64,000 nucleotides of DNA from Moorena bouillonii PNG. Lineage in GTDB: Bacteria; Cyanobacteriota; Cyanobacteriia; Cyanobacteriales; Coleofasciculaceae. The stretch covers positions 7,487,821 through 7,551,820 of the forward strand of contig NZ_MKZS01000001.1 of the NCBI RefSeq assembly GCF_001942495.1, in the 5' to 3' direction. A program made the translations under genes and the position numbers. The notes below the pieces were generated by a model, which was not told the DNA's origin, did no database searches, and was given only the letters and a program-made list of their open reading frames with translations. Position 1 is the first letter of the stretch. Every line of letters starts with the position of its first letter. Below are positions 8,793 through 17,516 of this stretch, one piece after another.

Positions 8793-9539
8793 ATGCTGTT
8801 ACATTTGAGTACTTGGACAGAAATTGAAGCTTACCTAAAGCAATCACAAGGGATTATTCTGCCCATTGGTTCAACCGAACAACATGGACCAACTGGGTTG
8901 ATTGGCACCGACGCAATATGTGCAGAAGCGATCGCAAAAGGTGTGTCTGAGGCAACCCTAGCCCTAGTTGCTCCCACCATTAATGTCGGGATGGCGCTAC
9001 ACCACACGGCTTTTCCCGGTAGCATCAGTTTGAAACCGAGTACATTAATTCAGGTGATCAAAGACTACCTAACTTGCTTGACTAGAGCTGGGTTTACCAA
9101 GTTTTTCTTTATCAATGGTCATGGGGGTAATATCGCTACCCTTAAAGCAGCGTTTTCTGAAAGTTACGCCCACTTGAGCGATTTACAGATTCCTAATAGT
9201 GAAGCGGTTCAGTGTCGGGTAGCTAATTGGTTTATGTGCCGTTCTGTCTATCAGTTAGCTAAAGAATTGTATGGGGATCAAGAAGGTTCCCATGCTACTC
9301 CTTCTGAGGTAGCACTTACCCAATATGTCTATCCCGAAGCAATTAAACAAGCACCCCTATCAGAAACCGTTGCGTCTGGACACAAAATTTATGGAGCCGC
9401 AGATTTTCGTCGCCGTTATCCCGATGGTCGTATGGGGTCTAATCCAGCCCTAGCAACACCGCAACATGGTAAGCAGTTTTATGAGTTGGCAGTCAAGGAG
9501 TTGAGTGGTAGTTATTTGGAGTTTATGGCCGCAGAGTGA
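8793..9539 (+). CDS. creatininase-family metal-dependent amidohydrolase
   Basis: Members of this family cut cyclic or open amides (creatinine, mycofactocin precursor, formamide intermediates of riboflavin and F420 routes) using two metal ions. The 248 residues show the family metal ligands: Glu and His in LPIGSTEQHGPTG, Asp in GTDA, His in INGHGGN and Glu in HATPSEVAL. The length matches the family. No substrate can be assigned, and no linked pathway gene lies beside it. The stop codon runs directly into a heptamer repeat. Confidence 0.85.
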   Translation: MLLHLSTWTEIEAYLKQSQGIILPIGSTEQHGPTGLIGTDAICAEAIAKGVSEATLALVAPTINVGMALHHTAFPGSISLKPSTLIQVIKDYLTCLTRAGFTKFFFINGHGGNIATLKAAFSESYAHLSDLQIPNSEAVQCRVANWFMCRSVYQLAKELYGDQEGSHATPSEVALTQYVYPEAIKQAPLSETVASGHKIYGAADFRRRYPDGRMGSNPALATPQHGKQFYELAVKELSGSYLEFMAAE

Positions 9540-9575
9540 ATCGGGAATCGGGAATCGGGAATCGGGAATCGGGAA
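9538..9575. repeat. heptanucleotide tandem repeat (GAATCGG)x5
   Basis: Five GAATCGG units begin inside the creatininase stop codon region and end in GGGAAC. The same heptamer appears again near 34446 and 34560. Confidence 0.9.
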
Positions 9576-9599
9576 TCGGGAACATTATCAAAGAGATAG

Positions 9600-9845
9600 G
9601 ATATGATATACCGATAATTCCTCCCCACCCGTCGCAGGGATGGGGATTCCCAGGCACAGCCGTGGGCGACTGTTATCGACCTGGGCGTGACTTTCCCGCG
9701 CACCGAACGCGCCCCGCGTGGCCTATGGCCAGGGTAGCTGAGTAGGGTCTTTTGCCCTGTTTTTTTGAGACCCTTACTTTTTATATTAACACTATTTGAG
9801 ACGGAATATTCATCCCCGACCTTTGAGGACGGGGTATTCTTTTCC
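9600..9845 (-). other. right end and probable omega-RNA region of the decayed IS607 element
   Basis: On the minus strand the tnpB remnant runs into two hairpins typical of TnpB element 3' ends: the GACGGGG/CCCCGAC-type hairpin around 9810-9842 and CCCCACCC/GGGATGGGG at about 9623-9646. In TnpB elements the transcript of this end serves as guide (omega) RNA. Two nested ends suggest a deletion that joined an inner and an outer end. A GTGGCCTATGGCC palindromic repeat (9704-9731) lies between them. Confidence 0.5.
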
Positions 9846-10617
9846 CTCTCAAACTCTCCCACTCTGATAATGCGACTTCCGCCTATATTTAGCAATTCAC
9901 CTGTCCAACTAACAGTCTTACTAGTATAGGCTTCACAGACATCCACCACCGTCTTCCCGGTCTCTTGAGCTTTGTGCTTCAAGAATTCCTTAAAGCGATA
10001 GTGGGCGAATGTCAGCATATTGCGGACAGTCTTAGATCTGATTTTTCTATTACCTTTTTTCGACATCTGAGAAGTCTCGAAGGTGGGAAGTAAGATTAAA
10101 AATTGTCAACTAAGAACCTAGCTGTCTTATGATGAAGCTCGTTGATTAGGTTTTGAATCTTGATTACCATCCTCCGAGCGGCCTTTATCATCCGACGTTT
10201 TTGACCACCACAAGCTTGGCTTATTTTAGATAGCAAATTATCTAGATGTTGGCACAATCGTTGAATACGATAAAAGTCTCCATTCCCAATCTTTCCTACA
10301 GATGTCTCACTAAAAAAGGTAATAAAAGTTCTGACCCCAGGGTAAGCAAGCGACTACTCTACCTTGGTTTTCGGTTTTATTTTTAGTCTCTTGATAGGGG
10401 ACGACCAAATAGTAATCCCCATTCCTGCTGCTCAGTCTACTGTCGCAAATATTGTCAGGAATGGTCTCGGAATAAGCTATCTTGCCCAGTTTAGTCTGAT
10501 ATACCCCCATAGGTGAAACTGCCGATTTAGGGATATAACAAGACTGGGTAGGATTTTTCCTCGATCTAAACCTTACCCTTTGAATTTGCGAAGTCTTTTT
10601 GTACTTCTTTTTGGCCT

Positions 10618-10721
10618 CCGGAGACGAAACCTTAGGATAGTGGAGCCTTAATCAATAAGTTTTAACCCTTATCTGCATAGCCTGCCAACTATAAAGGCTC
10701 CACTATCCTTGCGGTAACTTC
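10618..10721 (-). mobile_element. 104-bp structured element, copy C (inside IS607 tnpB)
   Basis: On the minus strand it begins GAAGTTACCGCAAG and ends CTAAGGTTTCGTCTCCGG. Between these, GATAGTGGAGCCTT (minus strand, 10694-10707 on the plus) pairs perfectly with AAGGCTCCACTATC. The 44-base loop contains GGCTATG. It splits the tnpB reading frame between DACTAVR and AKKKYKK. Copies A (47975-48078) and B (48430-48533) have the same length and ends but different stem sequences. Confidence 0.85.
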
Positions 10722-10918
10722 TGACCCTGACAGCGGTGCAAGCATCCTTAATCGCTATCGATTTTATCTGATAAGGTACTGCTTTACACCACTCGGGGAG
10801 GTCGTTTAATATGTCAGTTTTGATAGCTTTCCAGTTGGCTTTTACTTCACCATCCTGGAGGATTTTGACGGTCTTGTTGAAAACGTAACGGGACACTCCA
10901 AACCATTTACGGATAACC

Positions 10919-10947
10919 GAACGCGCCCCGCGTGGCCTACGGCCAAT
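10919..10947. repeat. palindromic repeat at the start of IS607 tnpB
   Basis: GAACGCGCCCCGCGTGGCC followed by TACGGCCAAT. It lies exactly where the tnpB N-terminal codons should be, just past the tnpA stop, so its arrival probably disrupted tnpB. A near-identical CGAACGCGCCCCGCGTGGCC form is at 9704-9731. Confidence 0.7.
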
Positions 10948-10953
10948 CCCTGC

Positions 10954-11550
10954 TCATGGTTTAGGAACAGACGAATCTTCTTTGATTTTTTTACCGTATT
11001 TTCTGAGTCCGTGAACCCTACAGGAGAAGAGGTGAATGATGGAAAGAAGATCTGCGGTAAGTTCTGATTCCGGGCAGCTTTCAGGCTGGTCGAGAACCAG
11101 GATTTTTCCACCGTTGAGACCGACCAAGTACTCAATGAGTTCAAACCCGAATCGGGTAAGTCTGTCTCTACAGGTAACAACAACCGTGAGCTTATCTCCA
11201 GACACGACTCGTTCCAATATGGCTCTAAGTCCTTTCCTGTTGTAGTTAAGCCCCGAGCCGATGTCTTTGATGATTTCTGCTTCTGGGAAGAGGGAGTGAA
11301 GGTAGGCGACTTGGCGGGCAAGATCATCTCGCTGTTTTGTACTGCTAACTCGGCAGTAGCAGATTGTAGAGTGGAGTGATCTCTCAGACTTTGGAGCTTT
11401 TCCAAAACGGAGAAGATCTCTTGAGTCAAAGAGTCTAGTTCCCCCTGGTGTCCTTTCACATCTGATAGTTCCGTCATCGGCATATTTTCTTAATGTATTT
11501 TTGGAGAGTCCCGTAAGTTCGACCGCCTTACGGAGTGGTATTAATGCCAT
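10954..11550 (-). CDS. tnpA: IS607-family serine transposase/resolvase (TnpA)
   Basis: This small serine recombinase cuts and joins the ends of IS607 elements. From the Met at 11550 the protein is 198 residues: an N-terminal MerR-like helix-turn-helix (LRKAVELTGLSKNTLRKYAD, then DGTIRCERTPGGTRLFD), then the catalytic core (ICYCRVSSTKQRDDLARQ with the nucleophile Ser in RVSS, CRDRLTRFGFELIE). The frame extends 16 codons further to 11598, but MALIPLRKAVEL is the typical family start. It is uninterrupted although its tnpB partner is ruined, so it could still act on IS607 ends in trans. Confidence 0.88.
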   Translation of the reverse strand: MALIPLRKAVELTGLSKNTLRKYADDGTIRCERTPGGTRLFDSRDLLRFGKAPKSERSLHSTICYCRVSSTKQRDDLARQVAYLHSLFPEAEIIKDIGSGLNYNRKGLRAILERVVSGDKLTVVVTCRDRLTRFGFELIEYLVGLNGGKILVLDQPESCPESELTADLLSIIHLFSCRVHGLRKYGKKIKEDSSVPKP

Positions 11551-11599
11551 CCTCTTAATGTACCATATTTTTGTAGCTAGTGGTAGATTAATAGACATT

Positions 11600-11735
11600 T
11601 TTGTTAACTGTCACATGCCCTTTCCTAAAAATCTCCCCATCTTCCCACACCTCCCACACTTCCCACACTTCCCATCTCCCCATCTCCCCATCTCCCCATC
11701 TCCCTATCTCCCCATCTCCCCACCCTCCTGGTTAT
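11600..11735. repeat. pyrimidine-rich low-complexity tract
   Basis: Short imperfect repeats of the CCCATCTC and CCACACTTC type run from about 11630 to 11725, between the IS607 element and radA. I see no gene here; the ORF over it encodes only Pro/His/Phe repeats. Confidence 0.75.
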
Positions 11736-11767
11736 GATCGGTATTCAACGGAACTTGATCTTAGATA

Positions 11768-13366
11768 TTAGATCTGATCCTCGATATCTTCAGGGAAGTC
11801 CTGGCGTAATCCCCCAGGCAAGGCAGCAATAATGGCATCTAGTACTCTGGATACTTGAATAATTTCAATACCAAGATCAGATAAGGTTTGACCTTTGGGT
11901 ATGATGGCTCGCTTGAACCCTAACTTGGCAGCTTCTTTGAGTCGGAGTTCCATCTGAGAGACTAGTCGCACTTGCCCCCCTAAGCTGATTTCACCAATCA
12001 TAACGGTGCGAGGATCTACAACGCGATCGCGAAAACTGGCTACTACGGCAATAGCCATTCCTAAATCAGCTGCTGGTTCTTCTACTCCTAGCCCTCCTGC
12101 TGTTGCTACATAAGCATCTAATTTGGATAGGGGAATCCCGACTCGCTTTTCCAACACTGCCAGAATTTGTTGTAAGCGGTTGTAATCAACTCCAGTGGTT
12201 GAGCGACGGGGTGCACCATAACTAGCAGGACTTACTAGGGCTTGCAATTCTACGAGAATCGGACGAGTACCTTCACAAGCCACTACAGTAGCAGTACCAG
12301 GACTCATTTCATCTCGGTTACCCAAAAACAGATCAGAAGGGTTCAAGACTTCCTGCAAACCGTTGCTGACCATTTCAAAAATACCGATTTCATGAGTAGC
12401 CCCAAAGCGGTTTTTCACAGAACGCAGTAGTCGATGGGAAGCAAAGCGATCGCCTTCAAAGTACAATACAGTATCGACTAAGTGTTCCAGTACCCTTGGT
12501 CCTGCGATCGCGCCTTCTTTGGTCACATGACCCACAATTAATAGAGTAATGTTTGACCGCTTTGCTACCTGCATCAGGGCAGAGGTACATTCCCGCACTT
12601 GAGCAACAGAACCAGGAGCAGAGGTCAAGGCCGGAAAATAAAGAGTTTGAATACTATCAATCACTGCTACCTGAGGTTTGAGGGACTCTAACTCTCGCAG
12701 AATTTCCTCTAAATCGGTTTCTGGTAGGACATAAAGATCAGCGTCTTGAGACTCAGAGTCTTGAGAGTCAGAGTCTTGAGCGGCTATGGGGGTTTTAGAA
12801 GACTTAGACTTAGAAGACTTAGACTTAGAAGACTTAGACTTAGAAGACTTAGGCTCCTTGTTCACCCTACCGTTATTAGAGTCGGGATCAGAGGTTTCTG
12901 CTGATACCACACCCAGGCGAGATGCTCGCAGTTTTACCTGCTGTCCTGATTCTTCTGCACAAACGTATAGAATGCGATGCAACTTGGCAAGTTGATTGGC
13001 AACTTGCAGCATTAAGGTTGATTTGCCAATTCCTGGATCGCCACCAATTAATACTAAAGACCCAGGCACAACACCACCTCCGAGGACTCGGTCGAGTTCT
13101 CCATAGCCTGAGGGGAAGCGGATCTGGACAGTATCAACAATTTCTGAGAAGGTAAGGGATGATCTCGGTTGAGCCGGTCCAGCGTTAGGGTCGTGGTTAT
13201 CGGAATACGTATTGGATTGCCAACCCCCGCGACTGATTTTGATCGGGGATGGGGGAGCTACCTCATCCAAGGAATTGTAAGTACCACAGGCAGGACATTT
13301 GCCGAACCATTGGGAGGACTCAGCACCACAGGCATTACACACATAGAGCGTTTTAGGCTTCGGCAT
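11768..13366 (-). CDS. radA: DNA repair protein RadA
   Basis: RadA (Sms) is a RecA-like ATPase that helps process recombination intermediates. The protein has an N-terminal C4 zinc finger (Cys10, 13, 24, 27), Walker A in GGDPGIGKST (109-118), Walker B around VAVIDSIQTLYF, the RadA-specific KNRFG motif (323-327), and a C-terminal Lon-protease-like domain (DYNRLQQILAVLEKR, AAGGLGVEEPAADLG). At 532 residues it is longer than the usual 450-460. The excess is an insertion at about 156-213 made of SKSSK repeats and a DSQDSESQD acidic run, just before DLYVLPETDLEEIL. The repeats come from a 15-bp DNA repeat. Confidence 0.95.
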   Translation of the reverse strand: MPKPKTLYVCNACGAESSQWFGKCPACGTYNSLDEVAPPSPIKISRGGWQSNTYSDNHDPNAGPAQPRSSLTFSEIVDTVQIRFPSGYGELDRVLGGGVVPGSLVLIGGDPGIGKSTLMLQVANQLAKLHRILYVCAEESGQQVKLRASRLGVVSAETSDPDSNNGRVNKEPKSSKSKSSKSKSSKSKSSKTPIAAQDSDSQDSESQDADLYVLPETDLEEILRELESLKPQVAVIDSIQTLYFPALTSAPGSVAQVRECTSALMQVAKRSNITLLIVGHVTKEGAIAGPRVLEHLVDTVLYFEGDRFASHRLLRSVKNRFGATHEIGIFEMVSNGLQEVLNPSDLFLGNRDEMSPGTATVVACEGTRPILVELQALVSPASYGAPRRSTTGVDYNRLQQILAVLEKRVGIPLSKLDAYVATAGGLGVEEPAADLGMAIAVVASFRDRVVDPRTVMIGEISLGGQVRLVSQMELRLKEAAKLGFKRAIIPKGQTLSDLGIEIIQVSRVLDAIIAALPGGLRQDFPEDIEDQI

Positions 13367-13570
13367 CCTACTTTAAAAGTCTTAAAAACTCTTAAAAAAA
13401 CTCAATAATTAAATTAACATTAATGAAAGTCAAGAAAGACTTCACCACCAAGGAAAATATTATTTTCAACGATAAAACCAACTTTGTAAAGCGTTAGATT
13501 AAAGAGATAAACTACTGATAAATTAATAAATCATTAATTTTACTTCACCATTTCAGGAGTATAACGTCAA

Positions 13571-14299
13571 TTGGAAACTCATAAAGAAAAAATTCTTGTT
13601 GTCGATGACGAGGCCAGTATCCGTCGCATATTAGAAACTCGGTTGTCCATGATTGGCTACGAGGTAGTCACAGCCGCCGATGGAGAAGAAGCCCTAAACA
13701 CATTTCGTGATCAAGAGCCTGACCTAGTGGTGTTAGATGTGATGATGCCAAAGCTAGACGGTTATGGTGTCTGTCAAGAATTACGCAAGGAATCAGACAT
13801 TCCCATTATTATGCTAACTGCTTTAGGGGATGTTGCTGACCGGATTACCGGTCTAGAGTTAGGAGCAGATGACTATGTGGTCAAGCCCTTTTCTCCAAAA
13901 GAATTAGAAGCCCGTATTCGTTCAGTACTGCGGCGGTTTGATAAAGTGGGAGCTGCCGGTATTCCTAGTTCTGGCGTGATTCATGTCGGGAGTATCAAAA
14001 TTGACACCAACAAGCGGCAGGTCTACAAAGGGGATGAGCGGATTCGGTTGACTGGAATGGAGTTCAGTCTTCTGGAATTATTAGTTAGACGTTCCGGAGA
14101 ACCATTCTCCCGTTCTGAAATTTTGCAGGAAGTGTGGGGCTATACCCCCGAACGCCATGTGGATACCCGTGTAGTAGATGTCCACATCTCCCGGTTACGA
14201 GCCAAGTTAGAGGATGACCCGAGTAATCCTGAGCTAATTCTCACCGCACGAGGTACAGGTTATTTGTTCCAACGGATAATTGAACCAGATGAAAAATAG
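13571..14299 (+). CDS. rpaB: response regulator RpaB (Ycf27)
   Basis: RpaB is the essential OmpR-type regulator of cyanobacteria that binds HLR1 sites and controls photosynthesis genes under high light, with kinase NblS/Hik33. The 242 residues begin HKEKILVVDDEASIRRILET, with phospho-acceptor Asp56 in VVLDVMMPKLDGYGVC and Lys105 in VVKPFSPKELEARI. The DNA-binding domain is at about 138-235 (LTGMEFSLLELLVRRSGEPF, VVDVHISRLRAKLEDDPSNP). The start is a TTG at 13571, supported by AGGAG at 13555-13559. It is divergent from radA. Confidence 0.95.
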   Translation: METHKEKILVVDDEASIRRILETRLSMIGYEVVTAADGEEALNTFRDQEPDLVVLDVMMPKLDGYGVCQELRKESDIPIIMLTALGDVADRITGLELGADDYVVKPFSPKELEARIRSVLRRFDKVGAAGIPSSGVIHVGSIKIDTNKRQVYKGDERIRLTGMEFSLLELLVRRSGEPFSRSEILQEVWGYTPERHVDTRVVDVHISRLRAKLEDDPSNPELILTARGTGYLFQRIIEPDEK

Positions 14300-14324
14300 T
14301 ACACCTTGATGTTTCCTTTGAGCT

Positions 14325-14336
14325 GCGTAAGTCCTG
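14325..14336. repeat. solo GCGTAAGTCCTG element end
   Basis: One terminal repeat of the CAGGACTTACGC element lies alone between rpaB and the next gene. Confidence 0.55.
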
Positions 14337-14356
14337 AACTAACAACCAACAGGTGA

Positions 14357-15004
14357 ATGATGGCTAAACCCGACCAAAATGATGTACTGCGGCTGCTGCC
14401 ATTTGCGGTTGGAGGATTGGCAGGGGGCCTGTTGCTGATCAACCGTTTATTAACCTCCCAGCTTACCAATTCTCAAGCTCGTTCTGATGCTGTCGGGGTA
14501 ATTGTTTGTGCTGTATTGATTTTGACAGGTTTACTGTGGCAGCAGGTACAGCCCAAACCTCCTGATGCCGTTAAACTGATTGGCGAAGAGGGTTTCGACC
14601 TCGCGACCGAGCTGCCAGATCAGGTAAAAACTGAATTAGCCTGGGCATCCCATCTATTACTGACTAATACAGTAACGCGATCGCTTGTAGTGGTATACCA
14701 AGGCAAAGTCTTGCTGCGGCGAGGGATATTGGGCAAAAATCCCCAAGTCGAGCCTGGAGCAATTCTCAAGCGGGTCCTGGAAACTCAAAAAGCCGTCTAT
14801 CTCGTTAACCTGAAGCTCTATCCAGGGCGACTTGAATTTGACTACTTGCCTAATAACACACAAGGTGTCATATGTCAACCGATTGGCAACCAAGGAGCGC
14901 TAATTTTGGCAGCCAATGCTCCCCGAAGTTACACTAAACAAGATGAAAATTGGATTGAGGGGATTGCTGATAAACTCGCCAATACTCTCTCTGGTCATTT
15001 CTAA
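14357..15004 (+). CDS. cofactor assembly of complex C subunit B (CCB2/CCB4-like)
   Basis: CCB2 and CCB4 proteins help attach the covalent heme ci to cytochrome b6 in the cytochrome b6f complex. The 215-residue protein has two adjacent transmembrane segments (about 14-32 and 43-61, LLPFAVGGLAGGLLLINRLL and VGVIVCAVLILTGLLW), then a soluble GAF-like domain (LLLTNTVTRSLVVVYQGKVLLRRGILG, QGALILAANAPRSYTKQDENWIEGIADKLA). This matches the cyanobacterial and chloroplast family in length and order. ATG codons at 14357 and 14360 are both possible starts. Confidence 0.8.
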   Translation: MMAKPDQNDVLRLLPFAVGGLAGGLLLINRLLTSQLTNSQARSDAVGVIVCAVLILTGLLWQQVQPKPPDAVKLIGEEGFDLATELPDQVKTELAWASHLLLTNTVTRSLVVVYQGKVLLRRGILGKNPQVEPGAILKRVLETQKAVYLVNLKLYPGRLEFDYLPNNTQGVICQPIGNQGALILAANAPRSYTKQDENWIEGIADKLANTLSGHF

Positions 15005-15032
15005 GATGTGGGTACCGCTTCGAATTTAAATA

Positions 15033-15572
15033 ATGTGGTTAATCATTTTGTACTGGTTCCTGATTCTGCTGATGCTAGTAGGCATTATTGGTTCGGTTGT
15101 TCCTGGCATTCCCGGTGCCATGTTGATTTTAGCTGCCACCCTAATTTGGGGTATTGCTGAGGGCTTTAGTAGCGTCACCTGGGCATTGGGCGTAGCAATC
15201 TTTGTGTTGCTACTCGGTATGGGGGTCGATTTTTTAGCCGCTTACTGGGGAGCAAAAAAAGCTGGTGCGAGTAATTGGGGACAAATTGGTTCCATAATCG
15301 GCTTGTTCATGGGGGTGTTTGGTCTTTTACCCGCCTTGCCCTTCGGCGGACCGTTACTAGGGATTTTGCTTGGACCGTTGTTAGGGGCGTTTTTAGGTGA
15401 GTTTCTCTATCAACGGAAGTTAAAGTTACAGCCTAGAATTAAGCAATCGTTTAAAGCTGGCTTGGGGATTGTGGTCGGTTCATTGGTAGGAAATTTGATT
15501 CAGGGAATGCTTGCGATCGCTACTGTGGTGGTGTTTATTTTCACCACCTGGCCCCCAAGTGCAGGGATTTAG
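15033..15572 (+). CDS. DUF456 family membrane protein
   Basis: A 179-residue integral membrane protein of unknown function, made of Gly-rich hydrophobic helices: WLIILYWFLILLMLVGIIGS, VPGIPGAMLILAATLIWGI, then GLFMGVFGLLPALPFGGPLL and LGAFLGEFLYQRK, and a final helix GLGIVVGSLVGNLIQGMLAI. The repeated VPGIPG and LPFGGPLLGILLGP patterns are typical of DUF456. It starts 28 bases after the CCB-like gene and is probably co-transcribed with it. Confidence 0.85.
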   Translation: MWLIILYWFLILLMLVGIIGSVVPGIPGAMLILAATLIWGIAEGFSSVTWALGVAIFVLLLGMGVDFLAAYWGAKKAGASNWGQIGSIIGLFMGVFGLLPALPFGGPLLGILLGPLLGAFLGEFLYQRKLKLQPRIKQSFKAGLGIVVGSLVGNLIQGMLAIATVVVFIFTTWPPSAGI

Positions 15573-15639
15573 CTTGAAATTAGATTGAAAAGGGTGATCG
15601 GGTGCACTACTGCCTGCTAACTAACCCTAACTAACAAGT

Positions 15640-16890
15640 TCACCGATTTAGCAATTTGCACCGTAGGCGATCAAGGGCATAGCAGGCGCTGATGTGACGT
15701 AGGTCAGACCGACTCCGATGTTGACCCAAGGTGTACTTGTAGCATTCTAAAATGCCATCTGGTCCGGCTAGACCAATGTAAACTAGACCCACAGGCTTGG
15801 TATCGGTATTGCCTCCAGGTCCAGCTATGCCTGTAATACTCAGTGACCAGGTTGAAGAAAGAAGCGATCGCACTCCCGTTGCCATTTGCTCTGCTACAAC
15901 CTTACTTACCGCCCCCATCGCCTTCAAATCTGAGGAATTCACTCCCAGTACACCAGTTTTCACAGCGTTATCATAAGCAATGATACCCCCGAGAAAATAA
16001 TTAGAACTCCCCGGGACACTGGTTATCATACTCCCAATACCGCCACCAGTGCAGGATTCCGCTACGCTCAACGTTTCTGAGCCAGCCGTTAATAGTTGAC
16101 CCACTACTGAGGCTAGGGTATCGGTGTCAGTACCGAAATAGTTAATTCCCCCAATCTCCTGTAATTTTTGCGCTACTGGTTCAATTAACTGTTGCGCTTC
16201 AGTTTCTGAACCCGCACGGGCCGAAACTCTTAACCTCACTTGTCCCTTACTAGCATAGGGAGCAACCGTGGGGTTGGTAAGGTCAAAAAAGGGAGCAACT
16301 TTCTCAGCCAAAGCCGATTCTCCAATCCCCCAAAACCGCAACATCCGGCTATAAACGATTTCTTTACCCCAACCTTGGCTTTTGAGATAGGGAACAGCCG
16401 TGTCTCGCCACATCTGGTGCATTTCCCTAGGAACACCAGGAAACGTGAGAATGGTTAAATCAGCACGGGGTTTCCAGATGATACCAGGAGCTGTTCCATT
16501 CAAGTTGGGTAATACTTGTGCCCCTTCTGGAATTAGGGCTTGCTTGCGGTTATTGGTAGTTAATTGACGTCCCCGCCGGGCAAACTTCTGAGTGATGTCC
16601 TCAATAACATCCGGTTCTTCAATCAGAGTAGCGCCAAAAAATTTAGCGATCGCTTCCGTGGTCAAGTCATCGGGCGTCGGACCAAGACCACCAGTAAATA
16701 CTAGGATAGTGGAGCGCTCACTACCAATTTCCAAGACTTGCTGTAAACGCCCGATATTATCTCCCACTACTGTTTGATAGTAGTGAGGAATCCCCAATGC
16801 CGCTAGCTCCTGGGCTAAAAACTGAGAATTGCTGTTGAGAATATCCCCCAGCAGCAGTTCAGTACCTACACAAATAATTTCTGCACTCAT
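15640..16890 (-). CDS. cinA: CinA-family nicotinamide-nucleotide amidase/competence protein
   Basis: CinA proteins combine an N-terminal molybdopterin-binding-like (COG1058, pyrophosphatase) domain with a C-terminal NMN deamidase domain for pyridine nucleotide salvage. Both are present in the 416 residues: MSAEIICVGTELLLGDILNS and VFTGGLGPTPDDLTTEA in the first, SVAESCTGGGIGSMITSVPG with the catalytic Ser and SITGIAGPGG in the second. The length is normal for cyanobacterial CinA. It is convergent with the DUF456 gene. Confidence 0.93.
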   Translation of the reverse strand: MSAEIICVGTELLLGDILNSNSQFLAQELAALGIPHYYQTVVGDNIGRLQQVLEIGSERSTILVFTGGLGPTPDDLTTEAIAKFFGATLIEEPDVIEDITQKFARRGRQLTTNNRKQALIPEGAQVLPNLNGTAPGIIWKPRADLTILTFPGVPREMHQMWRDTAVPYLKSQGWGKEIVYSRMLRFWGIGESALAEKVAPFFDLTNPTVAPYASKGQVRLRVSARAGSETEAQQLIEPVAQKLQEIGGINYFGTDTDTLASVVGQLLTAGSETLSVAESCTGGGIGSMITSVPGSSNYFLGGIIAYDNAVKTGVLGVNSSDLKAMGAVSKVVAEQMATGVRSLLSSTWSLSITGIAGPGGNTDTKPVGLVYIGLAGPDGILECYKYTLGQHRSRSDLRHISACYALDRLRCKLLNR

Positions 16891-17516
16891 TTATTATGCC
16901 TCAGGGGCAAGATCTCATTTATTTTTTTCGGCTATTCTATTATTGTCCCACACTTATAGTACTTTTTAAACTGTTGCGTTTTCAGATTTTATTTTGAAAT
17001 GCTATATATAGTGTTTCTCAATCAATAATGAATGGCTCTACATAACTGGCTGCTATGTCAAATTTTTCTAATCCTTATTGTTCGATAGTTTGATATTCTT
17101 TATAAGATTTTTTTTAAACTACCAAACTCTCCAATCCTACTTATTTTTAATTAAGCAATACTTTTCACTCTTTTTATGAAAGCTAAGCTCGGTATTACAT
17201 GATTTTTACAAAATAAAATAAATACCTGTTTTTATTACTCTTACTTATCTTCTAAGCTAAATCAGGCTTTCTAATCTTAGAAACTTTTTTTAACCAATAT
17301 TTTTTTAGTTATTTTAAATTTTAAATAATCCAATCAATTGATAGGTACTTTCTGATTAATTTTAACTAACAGTTTGGCATAGTAAGTCCACAATAGCCTT
17401 TGTACTTTAACACATACTGAGGAACAGGACTTACCTAGTAAGTCTACAGTAGGGTCGATTATTAGGTCACCCTACTGTAGGTGTTATGCTGAGGCTTAAC
17501 TGTCAAACATCAAGCC
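16891..17516. other. AT-rich intergenic region between cinA and glyA
   Basis: No gene is seen. It is strongly AT-rich up to about 17390, and then holds the MITE-like element at 17425-17480. Upstream signals of cinA must lie at the left end, and the 3' end of glyA is at the right. Confidence 0.5.
17425..17480. mobile_element. MITE-like element with CAGGACTTAC end and 12-bp hairpin
   Basis: CAGGACTTAC at 17425-17434 is followed by a perfect inverted repeat, CTACAGTAGGGT at 17444-17455 with ACCCTACTGTAG at 17469-17480. The opposite CAGGACTTAC end is not obvious, so the copy may be partial. Confidence 0.6.

Larger units (their letters stand above)
9845..10952 (-). pseudogene. IS607-type tnpB, interrupted and truncated
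   Basis: Reading the minus strand across frames gives a continuous TnpB (RNA-guided nuclease homologue). It starts IRKWFGVSRYVFNKTVKIL, then DACTAVR, and is broken by the 104-bp element at 10618-10721. It resumes as AKKKYKKTSQIQRVRFRSRKN, YIPKSAVSPMGVYQTKLGK, and then LTFAHYRFKEFLKHKAQETG and VCEAYTSKTVSWTGELLN. The N-terminal part is missing, replaced by a palindromic repeat (10919-10947). Further frameshifts lie near 10310 and 10070. The last part with the third RuvC Asp (normally DRDxNGA) is gone. It cannot make an active nuclease. It overlaps the end of the IS607 tnpA upstream, as in intact IS607 elements. Confidence 0.85.

Noticed and set aside
9536-9745. 69-codon ORF after the creatininase gene
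   Set aside because: It is made of translated GAATCGG repeats and transposon-end DNA.
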